From Sciurus carolinensis (taxonomy: Eukaryota; Chordata; Mammalia; Rodentia; Sciuridae), in contig NC_062214.1 of assembly GCF_902686445.1 (NCBI RefSeq), positions 91,430,738 through 91,494,737 on the forward strand: a stretch of DNA of 64,000 nucleotides, in the 5' to 3' direction. Shown here piece after piece: positions 47,456 through 59,190 of the stretch; positions within the stretch are counted from its first letter, which is position 1, and each line of letters begins with the position of its first letter. The notes under the pieces were generated by a model, which was given only the letters and a program-made list of their open reading frames with translations, ran no database searches and was not told the origin of the DNA. The translations under genes were made by a program, and so were the position numbers.

Positions 47456-47685
47456 CAGTCTGCTATTACTTCCTTGGTTTACCTTTTAAAACACAATACA
47501 ATGTTACAACTGGGCTGATAAATCCAAGAACCTCTCTTCAGACCTAAGATGAAATCTGGACCAATGAAGGAGCTAGAACACATCATATTTTGTCTCCTTT
47601 GTTCCCCAGCTACATTGCCTCTTTAAACTTTAAATACACAAAGAACGAGTAACAACTATATTCAAAGCATAAAATCAGGGAATTG

Positions 47686-47811
47686 CTGGGTACACTGAAG
47701 CATGCCTGTTAATCTCAGCAGCTCGGATGGCTGAGGCAGAAGGATCACAAGTTCAAAGTCAGCCTTAGCAATTTAGTGAGGCCCTAAGCAACTTAGCAAG
47801 ACCCTGTCTCA

Positions 47812-47847
<36 letters not shown>

Positions 47848-47882
47848 TGGGGATGTGGCTCAGTGGTTAAGTGTCCCTGGGA
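47686..47882 (+). mobile_element. B1-dID SINE, 3'-truncated
   Basis: GCTGGGTACACTGAAGCATG, CAAGTTCAAAGTCAGCCTTA, GCAAGACCCTGTCTCAAAAT, a 33-bp internal A run, then GGCTGGGGATGTGGCTCAGT. It stops at GTGTCCCTGGG, before the usual box B end. Confidence 0.92.
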
Positions 47883-50501
47883 AAAGGGGATTGCAAATAT
47901 ATGCTATAGCTGATTTTATATTCAATACTTATTCTATTTCCAAATTCTAGTGTTTTAAGAAAAGAGGGGAGGGGGAAGGAAGGGAAAAGAAAATCTAAAG
48001 GATGTTCACAAAAGGACATTCCATTAAAGACCCTCTTCTCCCTCTAATAACTAAGGAAGAGGCCTCAGGGGTTAGTGCAAGAACCTGCAGTTTCCATTGA
48101 ACTATTCATTTTTTTCAAAATGGACATTTCTTTCTAAATCCTGGAGTAGTATGTTAAAGATCATTCAATGTCTGTGAGCACCTGTCTTTCACAAGCAAGT
48201 TTTGCAAAGTTAGAAAATATATATTTTTTAAACAGGTTATCATTAGGTAGTTGCCCCACTTAACAGTCATGTAAAATAAAAGGACACATTTGGAAGTCTC
48301 TAGCCTGACCTTTGGCTCCGGAGAGCAATGGCCTTATGTCCTACAACAGATTGTCTGGGAGTGAGTAACCAAGAGTCATGTCTTCTCTTAGGCAAATTCA
48401 GATACACTTCCTTGAAAATAGCTTTGCCTCAATTCTCATATTTTATCCACCATGAAAAAAAAACGTTTTGAAGCTACTAAAAGGCATCCTTGATCATTAC
48501 CAAGACTATACAGAAACTTGAAAAGTATTTGCTGTAATTTTATAAAAGTAGCAAAACAAAATGTACTAAGTTCAAAATTATGTAGAAACTCACAAATATG
48601 GAAAGTAACATGTAAAACAGTAGGGCAGTTTCTATGATTTTCAAAATTAGGAACTTAACATTTTCACTTACTTTTGCATTATCTTTGCATTAAGCAATTC
48701 TGAAGAAAAAATGCATGTTATAACTGAAATAGCACTCACCACAAGTACACTTCAAAATCCAGATTGAAATAGATTTGGGGGATTACCACTGCAAAATTTG
48801 TAGCCCTGAATGTAATATTTCCATGTGGGAGAGGGACATTAAAAGACAAAACAACCAATTCACACATTCCATCTGAAAAAGAAGACTATTACTTAGAGTT
48901 ATTTCTTTATTTGTTAGTATTTTCATCATTATTGAGATTACTTGGGGAAACTAGATGGCTAGACATATAGCTAATAAAAGTGAAATAAGAAAAAAATATA
49001 ACTAATTAGGTTTTTTTAGATTTCAGTGGCTACTCTAACACTAAGAAGTAAGGCAGCAGGGAAAGGGGAGCCATTTTTGAGGAAGTATGTTAACTGGGGG
49101 CTACAATCATATTTACCAAATAGCGTGAATAGCCCAGATTGGTTCCTCATGCCCCAATCTTACAGTTCCAGTTTATTTGCTATCATCTACAAAAGAATGA
49201 GTAGAAACAAAGGAATAAAGACACGTGAACTTTGCTTTTATATGGTGCACTTCTGAGGCATCTGCAGAAACAAACCCAGGCAGACAGGCATCATCTACAG
49301 ATTTCATTTGTCCATGCTATTCCTGTTCCTAATTAATGCAGATAGTTCTGAATTTGCTATACTATAATTCATTAAATCATATTCAATTAATCTAATCAGC
49401 TGTAAAACAGGAAAGGGCAACAGTGCAAGCTTTAATAAAGGAAGCTCATTGGATTTGAAAAGCTGCTTAGCTGAGGATCCTGATGAATGCCCACATAGAC
49501 TAAAGGCAAAAGTGGCCTTAATGAATACTTTGTTTTATGTATTTTTAAGTCATTCTTCTATTTTAAGGACCTATGTAATAAAGGAATTTTTTTTTAAAAC
49601 AGTAGGTATACACAGACTATTTTAAAAGTAAATTCAGGGGCACAGAGAATTCTGTAGATAGAGTCAGAATGTTACCATATATAACTATGAGGAAAAAAAT
49701 TAAAAGTGAGTATCAAGTTGAAAATTTTACCCCTGCAATTGAAAAGTTGGTGATTTACAGTGTTAAATTCATCTACCCAGCTTATGATTGATTCAAAAGT
49801 GCTGTGGCAGCACCTTAACTGTAACCCTAAGTTACTGATATGAAAAACAAAAACAGAACTATTCACTCACATGATCATTTTACAGACACTATAATTTCAA
49901 GGATGCCCCCAGGCAAGCCTAAGGCAGGATTTCCACATCTGATGGTCTCAATTTTAGTGTTCCCAGTTTGGTCTGCATAGTCTTTAGGTCAGGAAATGCA
50001 CAGGACAATGATGCAAAGAAGTTAAGACTCATGAAACACAATGACTGTGTATTTTTAACCACAAGTGGTCTGTCAGCAGAATGAGGAGCATGAAGGAAAA
50101 TGTCACTGGCCATTGTGGAAACAAAGGAGATCGCAACATTGGACTGAAGTTCTTTACATGAATTTCTAAGAGTGACAAAAGAAAGCAGGAAAAAATGTAT
50201 ACATTCAGAAAAACTGATGTTTAATCTACTTTTGATAAGCAATATACATTTGCAGGCCTCAAAGTTGAAGGTGGAAGTTCATATTAGGAGATTATGCATG
50301 TGTATAATACACTTCTCAAATCTTCTGTGCAGTCAGAACATAAAACTGACTGAGGCACCCTTACTTTGGCTTCGTAACAGATATGGCTAAAGAGTGCTAA
50401 CCATATAAATAAATAAATACAATAAGGGTTAGCTTATGCAAATGTAAGTCACATTTAATAAAAATCCAGTTGACTAATGAAAGGCAAATGTTAATATTCA
50501 A

Positions 50502-50662
50502 TTTTTTTCTAGTACTAGGGATTGAACCCAGGAGTGCTCTACCACTGAGCTACATTCCCAGTACTCCCCACACCCTGATTTTTTGTGCCTGTTTTTATTT
50601 TGAGACAGGGTCATGCTAAGTTGGTTACCAAGGCTGGCCTCAAACTTGCCATCCTCCTGACA
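50502..50662 (-). mobile_element. B1-dID SINE
   Basis: CTAGTACTAGGGATTGAACC, TCTACCACTGAGCTACATTC, then TTTTGAGACAGGGTCATGCT and GGCCTCAAACTTGCCATCCT; the outer B1 end is missing. Confidence 0.9.
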
Positions 50663-51535
50663 AAAACTTAGTGGCCATCTCCATAAGCCTGGCACTATGC
50701 TAGGCACTGAGGAATATAAAAGGTGAAAAGTTATGGGTGATAAGGATCTCCTTGGCTAGCAGTCACTAACATATTATAGTGCAGAAAGCTGACTTCAGAC
50801 TTGGGTCTTTTATTAAAGATAATATTCTAAGGTTTGTTCCTCAGGAGCATGAACTAACAACAGATAATGAGCCATCAGAAAATATGATTTCCTAAGATCT
50901 TAAACTGCTTTAATTCTTGCCATTTCAAAAAATAAATACATAATTACTACCCAAAGGTTGACAGTAAACAAGCGGCAATTTTGTATCACAAATGGCCAAT
51001 ACAACAATAGCAATTTTTCCTGTTGTTTAGAAATAAATTTGGCTTAACATTTGAGACAGTAAAAGAAAAAAATAATATTCACTATGTCTTCATCTTTACG
51101 TTTCCTCCTAAACTACGGTCTTGGTCAAGTTTGAAATTCTCTTGGAATTCTAAGGGCTTTGACAACTAGCTGAAAACTGAAATTATCAAATATATTTATA
51201 AAGAATGACCATATTAAAAACTCCATCAGTTTTAAGTTACAGTAGCAAAGTCTAGGGGGCTCAGCAAATCTCTGCAGGTCAGCTAGAGAGTCTTGGATCC
51301 TTGACTGCAAAGTCCCTGGTCTGATAAACATAATGATATCATATTAAAGATGAGATTAGATTTATTGTGTGCTTACAGTAGCCATCCTTATCCCAATAAA
51401 GAAAATGAGACTCCAAAAAGTTAAATAACTTGTCCAAGATGACATACGAGTGGAATTGTTCCCCCTTACTCATAGGGGTAGGTTCCAAGACACCAAGGGA
51501 TGCCTGAAATCGCAGATGGTACCAAATCCTATATA

Positions 51536-52009
51536 CAGATGGTCCTTGACTCAATTGTTTGACTTTACAATAGTGCAAAATTGATACACAGTCAGTAGAA
51601 ACTGTACTTTGAATTTTGGTCTTTTCCTAGGCTAAGGATATGCAGTACAGTACTCTTTCATGATGCTAGGCAGAGACAGTGCACGGTGGCAAGCAGCAGC
51701 TCCCAGTCAGTCACACCACCATGAGGTAAACCACCAATCTCTACTGTGTTGTACATTGCCAGTATAGTTTCTTTTAGATATAGACATTTAATAAATTATG
51801 TAAAGTAGTCAACACTTTATTATAAAACAGGTTTGTGTTCAACGATTTTGCCTAAGTACAGGCTTAACAGAAGTGTTCTGAGCATGTTTAAAGTAGGTCA
51901 GGCTAAGCTAGGATGTTTGATAGGTCAGGTGCATTCAAAGCATTTCAAGTTTCCCTATTTCTAACTTACAACAGGATGTAACCCCATTGTAAGTCAAGAA
52001 GCATCTATG
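51536..52009 (+). mobile_element. Tigger-like DNA transposon, inner
   Basis: Starts CAGATGGTCCTTGACTC and ends AAGTCAAGAAGCATCTATG, an inverted pair, flanked by TA on both sides (51534-51535 and 52010-52011), the mariner-type target duplication. Body motifs: CATTGTAAGTC, GTTCTGAGCATGTTTAAAGT and TAGGTCAGGCTAAGCTAGG. No transposase reading frame. Confidence 0.75.
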
Positions 52010-52120
52010 TACTATGCTTTTCCCATACATACCTATGATAAAAGTTTAATTTATATGTTGAGCACAGTAAGATATTAATAATAATAACAAAATATACTGT
52101 AACAATTATTTAAAACTTTT

Positions 52121-52344
52121 GAATTGTTAGCTGGGTGCCATGATGCACACCTGCTATTCAGGTGTTACAGCAGGAGGAACAGAAGTTTGAAGCCAGCTTG
52201 GTCAATTTATTGAGACCCTGTCTCAAAATAAAGAGCTGGGGATGTAGCTCATTGGTAGAGTGCTTGCCTAGCATGCAGGAAGCCATGAGTTCAATCCCCA
52301 GTACTACAAAAAAAAAAAAAAAAAAAAAAAAAGAGGAATTGTTA
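52121..52344 (+). mobile_element. B1-dID SINE with 9-bp target-site duplication
   Basis: The direct repeat GAATTGTTA is at 52121-52129 and 52336-52344. Element: GCTGGGTGCCATGATGCACA, TGAGACCCTGTCTCAAAATA, AGCTGGGGATGTAGCTCATT, TCAATCCCCAGTACTAC and poly(A). It is inserted in the outer Tigger-like element. Confidence 0.95.
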
Positions 52345-53344
52345 ATTTCTATAATTTTCCATGTAATATTTTTGGACTACTGTTACTATTGGGTAATTGA
52401 AATTGCAGATAGCTAAAACCATGGAAAGTAAAACTGCAGAGAAGAGAGGACTACTGCAAGTGGCAGACCTGGGACTTAAATGCATATCAGCATAGTTCCA
52501 AAGCTTGAGCTTCCTTTAACTTGGATAAGAATGAGCATTCTGTGTCTCAAGTGACACTAACAGAAGAATTACTCTAAGAGTCCATCCTGAAGGCACTTGC
52601 TCAAATTTATAAAGGATTTGGAAAGGACTTGAGCCTCATTCTTGGTCATTTCTAGATCATAAAAGTAAAATGGATCCACTCTTGGTAGATCTGAAAATTA
52701 CACATTAGTTCCTATAGTCTCTGAGTATGCTTAGCAAGGCATTTTATTTAAAAAAAAAATTCTTACTTCTAGATTAATCAAAAATGGATATGATTATCCT
52801 GGCAACTCTTTTCAACTAGAATAGACTCTATCCATGCAGGTCTGTTTCGAGTCAGAGTGCATCTCTTCCCCTGGGCAAGACTCAAATTAAGGATTTTCAG
52901 GAGATGGAGCAGGCAGACAATTTTCCATTCATGTGACTGAAATGCATCCCATATTAGCCTACGTGACAGGGATTTTAACACTCATGCTGCCCCAGGGAAC
53001 ATGCTTTTTATTCTGCAGAAAAGGTAGGAAGAACCAGAAATGTTTGGAGTGGTCAAATTCTTCTTGATTATTCTTAAATGCACATAAATATCTTCCAAGA
53101 TGAGATGAATGTTTACATAACTTTTCTAGATCTGTTTTATCTTCCAACTCTGAGTTTATAATGAGAAAGAAACTATGATGGAAATGACTACAAATGCTCA
53201 TTAAAAAATTAGAAGATGTCCAGTTAGTAGACTGTTGTGTAACATTGAGGTTCCCTGTACCACTTGAATAAAGCCTGATAGTTTATAATAGATTTCTTTG
53301 TTTTGATCATCACAGACAACCCACAGATGGAGGTATAACAAGAA

Positions 53345-53465
53345 TTATAAGTACTTCTACTGAGGGAGACTGATGCCAAGAACACAGTGCCATAGTGACT
53401 TGGCTAGGACTGTAAACTGGATCCAGTGATCCTAAATTCATACTCTTTCCACTATATCACACTGA
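53345..53465 (-). repeat. MIR-like fragment
   Basis: GACTTGGCTAGGACTGTAAA, CTGGATCCAGTGATCC, CATACTCTTTCCACTATATC: reverse MIR end order. Confidence 0.55.
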
Positions 53466-53653
53466 TTCATCAGGGAAATTTTGTTGGGTAACACAAAGGA
53501 TTGTTTTTATATCTATTTCTGAAATTGTACCTTAGGAAAAAAGATATAAAAGAAAAAGAAAAATTTATTCTTTAGAACAATGCCTTGGTGAGGATCTAAT
53601 AAAAAACCAAGAACCACTTCAAGTTATTTATAACAGAAGTGGTGGTGGGGGGA

Positions 53654-53698
<45 letters not shown>

Positions 53699-53704
53699 CG
53701 CGCA
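53654..53704. repeat. (TG)n-(CG)n alternating purine-pyrimidine tract
   Basis: 51 bp with strict alternation: AT, then about 16 TG units, then a CG block at 53691-53703. TG and CG alternation is the sequence class that most easily forms Z-DNA. Confidence 0.93.
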
Positions 53705-53749
53705 AGATAGTGACTTGTATATCTTTTTTAAAAAATAAGCTCATTTTAT

Positions 53750-53832
53750 TTATTTTGCAGAGCTGGGGATTGAACACAGGACCTCATACATGCTAGGCAA
53801 GCATTCTATCATTGAGCTACATCCCCAGCCCA
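53750..53832 (-). mobile_element. ID SINE
   Basis: GCTGGGGATTGAACACAGGA, CATGCTAGGCAAGCATTCTA and TCATTGAGCTACATCCCCAG: reverse ID, close to consensus. Confidence 0.9.
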
Positions 53833-53944
53833 CATGGAATTGTATGTACAAGTCATGAGGTTGCTGAGGGCCAAATTGAGGACAGTGGATTTAACAAGAG
53901 CAGAAAGCCACTACAACCCCTAAGCCAGAGAGAGAAAAGGAGGA

Positions 53945-54310
53945 GATGGTATTTTTAGAGCTGAAGGCTTGCAGTTACTTAAAAAGAACATGGAACCATG
54001 GTGGGTCTGTCCAGTGGGAACTGGAACAACACAAAACAGACTCTGCTGGAAAAGTCACTGGAGACAGAAAGGGAAAAGGAAAAATACTCTGGTTTCTCCC
54101 TATCTCCTCTTGTACAATCTCCTGCCAGTGTCTCTGATCAGCTGAGCCCAGTCTGAAGCTAGCCACCCAGTAATCTGGACAGGGGGCAGGTGGTGGATTT
54201 GAGGGAAAATGACCAAAGATTACAGTGAACCCTCGGTATCAAATATTTGTACTACTGGAAGCCACTAAGATTTGGGGGTTGTATTAACAGCATACACTGA
54301 CTGACACAGC
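53945..54310 (+). mobile_element. Possible MLT1-like LTR
   Basis: The end reads GGAAGCCACTAAGATTTGGG, then GGTTGTATTAACAGC and CTGACTGACACAG, as in the 3' end of MLT1 LTRs. The upstream part is worn. Confidence 0.4.
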
Positions 54311-56635
54311 CATAAATAGGTAAATAGAAAAATGAAATTAGTGGAGAATTAAAGTGAAATAGTTCTAACAATTATTTTCAATAATTCTTTAAGGAAAACA
54401 TTTTCACCATTAATTTGTGAGCCCAGGGTGGAGGGCAAGCACATGTACAGGAATCCTCCTCCCTTGCCCCAAACCATGCCCTGATGATGAAGGAGAGGTA
54501 TATTCAGGAACCTGTCTAGGAATGTGGTGGGATCCTCAGCTAGAGGTGGGAAGTAGCCCTGGTCATGACTATACTGCAGCTTCAAAATCAACTGGGCAGT
54601 TAGGGGCAGGATGCTCTGGAGAACTGGGAGTGTCATATGTTAGCAAGTCAGGAGCCAGGCCTTCTAAAAAGGAAGTCTGTCACTGAATCAGTGATGTTGC
54701 CCATCCCCAAGCCAGAACAGTACTAATATAGCTCAAGGGCAGCCATGACACAGATGGTAACTGGAAGCTTTTTGCTTATACTGCTTCCATCATAGTACTA
54801 GCTTCAATCAAATACTCACAGTTTAACCTCATTAGTTATTTATAATCCCGCCCTTCTCCCACAATAGTCTGTGAGCACTGGAGGATGTAGGGGATCATTT
54901 TAGTTTATGTAATTTTATAATAACTTACCTTACAATACACAGCCCCACATAATATATCCAACCCTGTTTCATGATTCCTTAGTACACCACCTGGGAAATG
55001 CCTCCTTCTTTATTCTGTGGTGTCCCTATCTCTAAAGAATGTAGGATTCTCTCTCTGTCTGGAATATTTTCCACCCTTCCCATCTGAATCCTGACACTGG
55101 TTTAAGACTCAGTAACTATCTTCTGTCTTCCAGGTATCCCAGTCTGCTCACTCTAACTCAAATTCCTACAGAATCTAAAATAAATATCATTAAAGATGAC
55201 TTTTAATTATTCTTGTAGTTTCATATGATAAGTTTTGCCTTCCCAACTAGAATTCAGCAGAGAACCTAGCACTGTAAGCAGTTGACAGTAGGTATCTGAT
55301 GGATGTTTAAAAGGATGAATGAAAGACAAGTCCTATAAAAGCAGGAGATTCATCTTTTACTTACAGTACTTCTTTTGGAACCTCAGTCCTGTTTGCCAAG
55401 TAAGTTACAGGCGCTCAATAAATACTTCGTGACATTGATTAATTACTTTGGAATAAAATCAGGTTCACATAGCTCTAAATTGATCCCACTGGAATGCATA
55501 TTCATCACTGGCAAAGGAAGTTACATATTTGGATAGCGCTAGGTGATAAAAATAAAAGTTCAAGACACACACAAAAATTAAAATATCTAAATTATTATAA
55601 AATGTACAAATCACAAATCACGGTACTAATCATACATAAAACAGATGTCTTCATTGAAGTACAAAGAAAAGATAACAATGCAATCTCTTTAGAGAAATGG
55701 AACTAAATGTAAAGTTCTGCTACCATTGATTCAATTCTAACCTTCAAAATCACCCTTAATTTAAACAGGTTTAGGTGTTTGGGTTTAAAAATCCACATGC
55801 AATGAAATAAATACCAATTCTGTAATTTTATTAGGAGGACTAATACAAATGCTACCAGCAGTGAGGAAAAGAACTGGCATTTCAGTAGCTTGGACAGTTT
55901 TACTTTCTTCAAAAACCATGGTTTTCTTAACACCAGAACAAAAATCACAAAACTGTAGGTTGCAGATGTCTCTATGCTATGTGGGAACTTCTGCCATCAC
56001 TCCAAAAACCAGAATGGCTCCCAGGGACCATGCAGAAAAAGCAAAAAGCAGGAAGCCAAAAAAGGAAGGACAGTAGGCTCATTACACAAGAGACCTTAAC
56101 AAAACACAGCCAGTAAAGCCCTCCATCAATAAAGGCTGGACAGTTAAAAGGCCCAGTTTTCTTTCATGGAATAAAAAAAGGGGGGAATTTATCCAGTCAA
56201 AGCAATCTCTATAGAATTGGCGCACTTTCTTTATGAGATGAATCTTCAGCCACAAACTGAGATGACAAATGTGGTTTTTTAGTTTTTTGGAGTCACAGTG
56301 TGGAACTATTTTCTATATCACACCATACATATATATTTACATAACTGAAACAAAAGTTTCATAAAAATAGTACTTGACCCTGAATTTTGATCATGCAGTG
56401 GATCCTCTACTTTCCTTTCTATTCTTTCATCCTGGTCTATTCTCTTCCCCAGCATTTAAAAAAAAAAAAAAAAAAAACAGTAAGAAAGGAGAGAAAAAAT
56501 TGATCTGGACACACAAAATTGATGTCATAATCTAATCATGGGTTGCAACACACATTGAAAAAGTTGGCCTAAAGAACATTCTGGAAGTCAACCAAAGGTC
56601 ACATACTATTTCTTTTGCTTTTTAAAATTCTTTGA

Positions 56636-56698
56636 TGATATGGATATTTTTAATGAGGGAAGGAGGGAGGAAGGGAGGGAGAAAGAGGGAGACATGAC
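56636..56698 (+). repeat. GGGA-rich purine tract
   Basis: Repeats of GGGAGG and GAAGG around 56657-56692. Confidence 0.7.
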
Positions 56699-57294
56699 AA
56701 CTTCAGGGTCTTGCATATAGTAGGCACTAAAATAGCTGTTCAACTTGAGACCCCTAAAAGTAACACCCCCTATTCTGTGGGTAAAGCAACACAGAATGGA
56801 GGAGGGAGGACAAGATTTAAAAGGAGAAAAGGAGCATCCCAATAGTGGGAATACTGCCTGGAAAATATGCCCAATGTTTTGAGCATGTTTCCAAGGGTTC
56901 TGCTTCCTCCCTCATCTGAGACGCTTTGAACCATAGGGCCTAAGGTTAAGAAGCGAAAAAGAGAAAGGCCCATCACAAGTGGGAAGGCATGTTCACAAAG
57001 TTTGGTAACTGACCTTATTCCAAATGAATGAGATGGGACCATACCCTTTAAATGAAGGAATAACTGCCTACAAAACCAAGAACCCCAGTTTAAGTCAGTC
57101 CAGAATGGCTACAGCATACACTGTACAAAAAAACAAAATGTAACCAAACAAAATGAGCATCAGATAAGTTAACCCTGAATAATGAAATCAAATAATATCC
57201 CTCAAGATTCTCTCCTGAGACATTCCCAACTCAACAGATAATGATGCTGACAGTTATAATGGGATGGACTCTCATTAATAAAAACAACTATCAT

Positions 57295-57482
57295 GTCTCA
57301 AGAGCCCACTTTGTGCCAGCTACTATGCTAGGTTCTTAATACACCTTGTCACTATTCTCAAAAAAGCCTGTGTGGGGGCTATTATCCCCCATTTTACACA
57401 AGAGGGAAAGATAGTCCAGATAAGTACTTTGTTTATAATCAGACACCTAGAAAGTGACAGGGTTGGAAAATGAACTCAACTA
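57295..57482 (-). repeat. MIR
   Basis: AGAGCCCACTTTGTGCCAGC, TACTATGCTAGGTTC, GGCTATTATCCCCCATTTTA, CACAAGAGGGAAAG and GTGACAGGGTTGGAAAATGA: long reverse MIR. Confidence 0.8.
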
Positions 57483-57715
57483 TGATAGTTTAAACTCAGA
57501 TCTCCCAGTGGTACATTTCTTTGCCAGCATAATGAGTATGAGCATAAAAATACAGATAAGCAAATGCACAGTACACATGGAAGTACAGGATAAGAGGGAG
57601 GGAAGTAGGAAGGAAAAAGAAATTGATTCTTTTAAATGAGAAAGAAAAAATATTTCAGAGAACAGCAGCTTTGCTTAAGCTGGAATCTCAGCTTTAACTC
57701 TGAAGTACTCTTTTT

Positions 57716-57774
57716 CTCCTTCCTTCCCTTCCTTCCCTTCCTTCCCTTCTTCCTTTCTTCCTCCCTCCTCCCTT
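57716..57774 (+). repeat. (CCTT)n pyrimidine microsatellite
   Basis: Repeated TTCC/CCTT units; together with the next SINE it probably represents an expanded and mutated poly(T) tail. Confidence 0.85.
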
Positions 57775-57953
57775 TCTGTGGTACTGGGGAGTGAACCCAG
57801 GAGTACCCTACTATTGAGCTACATCCCAGGCCCTTTCTCATTTTTTAAGACAGGATCTCACTAAGTTCCTGAGGCTGGCCTCAAACTTGTGATCTTCCTG
57901 CCGCAGCCTCCTAAATCACTGTGATTACAGGTTTGCACTACCATGCCGAGCTT
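57775..57953 (-). mobile_element. B1-dID SINE
   Basis: GTGGTACTGGGGAGTGAACC, TATTGAGCTACATCCCAGGC, AGACAGGATCTCACTAAGTT, GGCCTCAAACTTGTGATCTT and TGATTACAGGTTTGCACTAC. Confidence 0.92.
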
Positions 57954-59112
57954 ATCCTATTTTAGTAGTAGTTATTACTATGTGAGCTTTGTACTGTTAA
58001 TCTATGGAAAAGAATCTTGCCATCAGGAAGAGGAATTTCAAAGTGAGAGTTTGCTTTTGATACAAACGTTTGATAGCAATAATAAGTAGCACACATATAA
58101 TAATCTATCCTGCCTCCCTCTTCTATCAGATTTTATTTACTTATTTTAAATTATTCAGATTATAAAATTTTCTTCAAGTTTAAAAAAGAGTTATAGTAAA
58201 GGGAACCAAATATTATTAGAGACAATAATTATAGTTTGGGGAAAGCACTCATTCGCACAACTGAGTCTTCAGAGAATCAAATCCTTCTCAAGCATGGGGA
58301 AATCATTTAGACATGTTCAAAATCATTAGTTCTTTGACCTTTCACTTGGTTTTGAATGGCCATAAAAGATTTCAAACTTAGACAAGAATCTGAAACTGTT
58401 ATACACAGTACCACCAAACAACAACCTTGGACAAGGCAGGCATTCTCATTGATCCATAGTACACAATGAAATGAATGTTTGTCTTAAATGCCTAAATTGC
58501 TCTTTGAAATAAATATTGGAAAAAATTAAGCCTCATACTCTATTCCACTTTCTTTTAATGTAAAAGATACTTATTTTTATATCTTTTATACAACAGGAAA
58601 ATAATCACATGAACAACCTCATTCCAATTACACTAACCCTTCCCATCAATGGTTCTCATATGTACTGTCTCTTCATCTGTCTCTGGGATGTTCCTTTCAC
58701 CTGGCTAATTAGATATGACCTATCTAATGAGATGCTTCACTATTCTTTCTACAGGCAAAGAGAGCTATTGAAGGCAAACATAATAAAATCAAATGAAAGA
58801 AAATCAGATTCAGTGGAACTAAGAGAAATACAGATGTAATCAACCCATGTACAAGTAGTCAGAGCCCAACTTTTCCCTGGGAAAAATCTCCCACTGTGGT
58901 AGTAACAGAGACAACTGCACTGATACCACCTTATGAGTAAAGAGGGAGAAATATTTTAGAAGTAAAAATTTTAAATCAGTAGAATCCAATGCTAAAAACT
59001 GGACTGAAAACATTTATATGATCATTAAAAGAAGGGAGAAGTGAGAGCAGGTAATTCACATGGAAAATCATGCAGAAGAAAAACACAACATTGTTTAAAA
59101 TGCTAACTTTCG

Positions 59113-59190
59113 CCAGGTGTGGTGGCATATGCCTATAATCCCAGCTACTCAGGAGGCTGCAAGAAGCTCTGGGTTCAATCCTCAGGTTGA
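59113..59190 (+). mobile_element. B1-dID SINE with large internal deletion
   Basis: GCCAGGTGTGGTGGCATATG and CCTATAATCCCAGCTACTCA, then GGAGGCTG. This is followed directly by AGCTCTGGGTTCAATCCTCA of the ID box B. About 100 bp of the usual middle is absent. Confidence 0.8.

Larger units (their letters stand above)
51454..52456 (+). mobile_element. Tigger-like (mariner-type) DNA transposon, outer
   Basis: Starts TGTTCCCCCTTACTCATAGG and ends AGAGAAGAGAGGACTACTG (reverse complement CAGTAGTCCTCTCTTCTCT), forming imperfect inverted ends. The body has GGTTCCAAGACACCAAGGGA, TGCCTGAAATCGCAGATGG and CCCATACATACCTATGATAA, as in non-autonomous Tigger-type elements. It is split by a second element and a SINE. 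Confidence 0.75.
51343..52500 (-). repeat. MIR, split by a Tigger-like element
   Basis: Left piece 51343-51453 (TTTATTGTGTGCTTACAGTA, GAAAATGAGACTCC, AAATAACTTGTCCAAGATGA) and right piece 52457-52500 (AAGTGGCAGACCTGGGACTT, TCCAAAGCTTGAG) together give one reverse MIR. The DNA between them is a later insertion. Confidence 0.7.
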
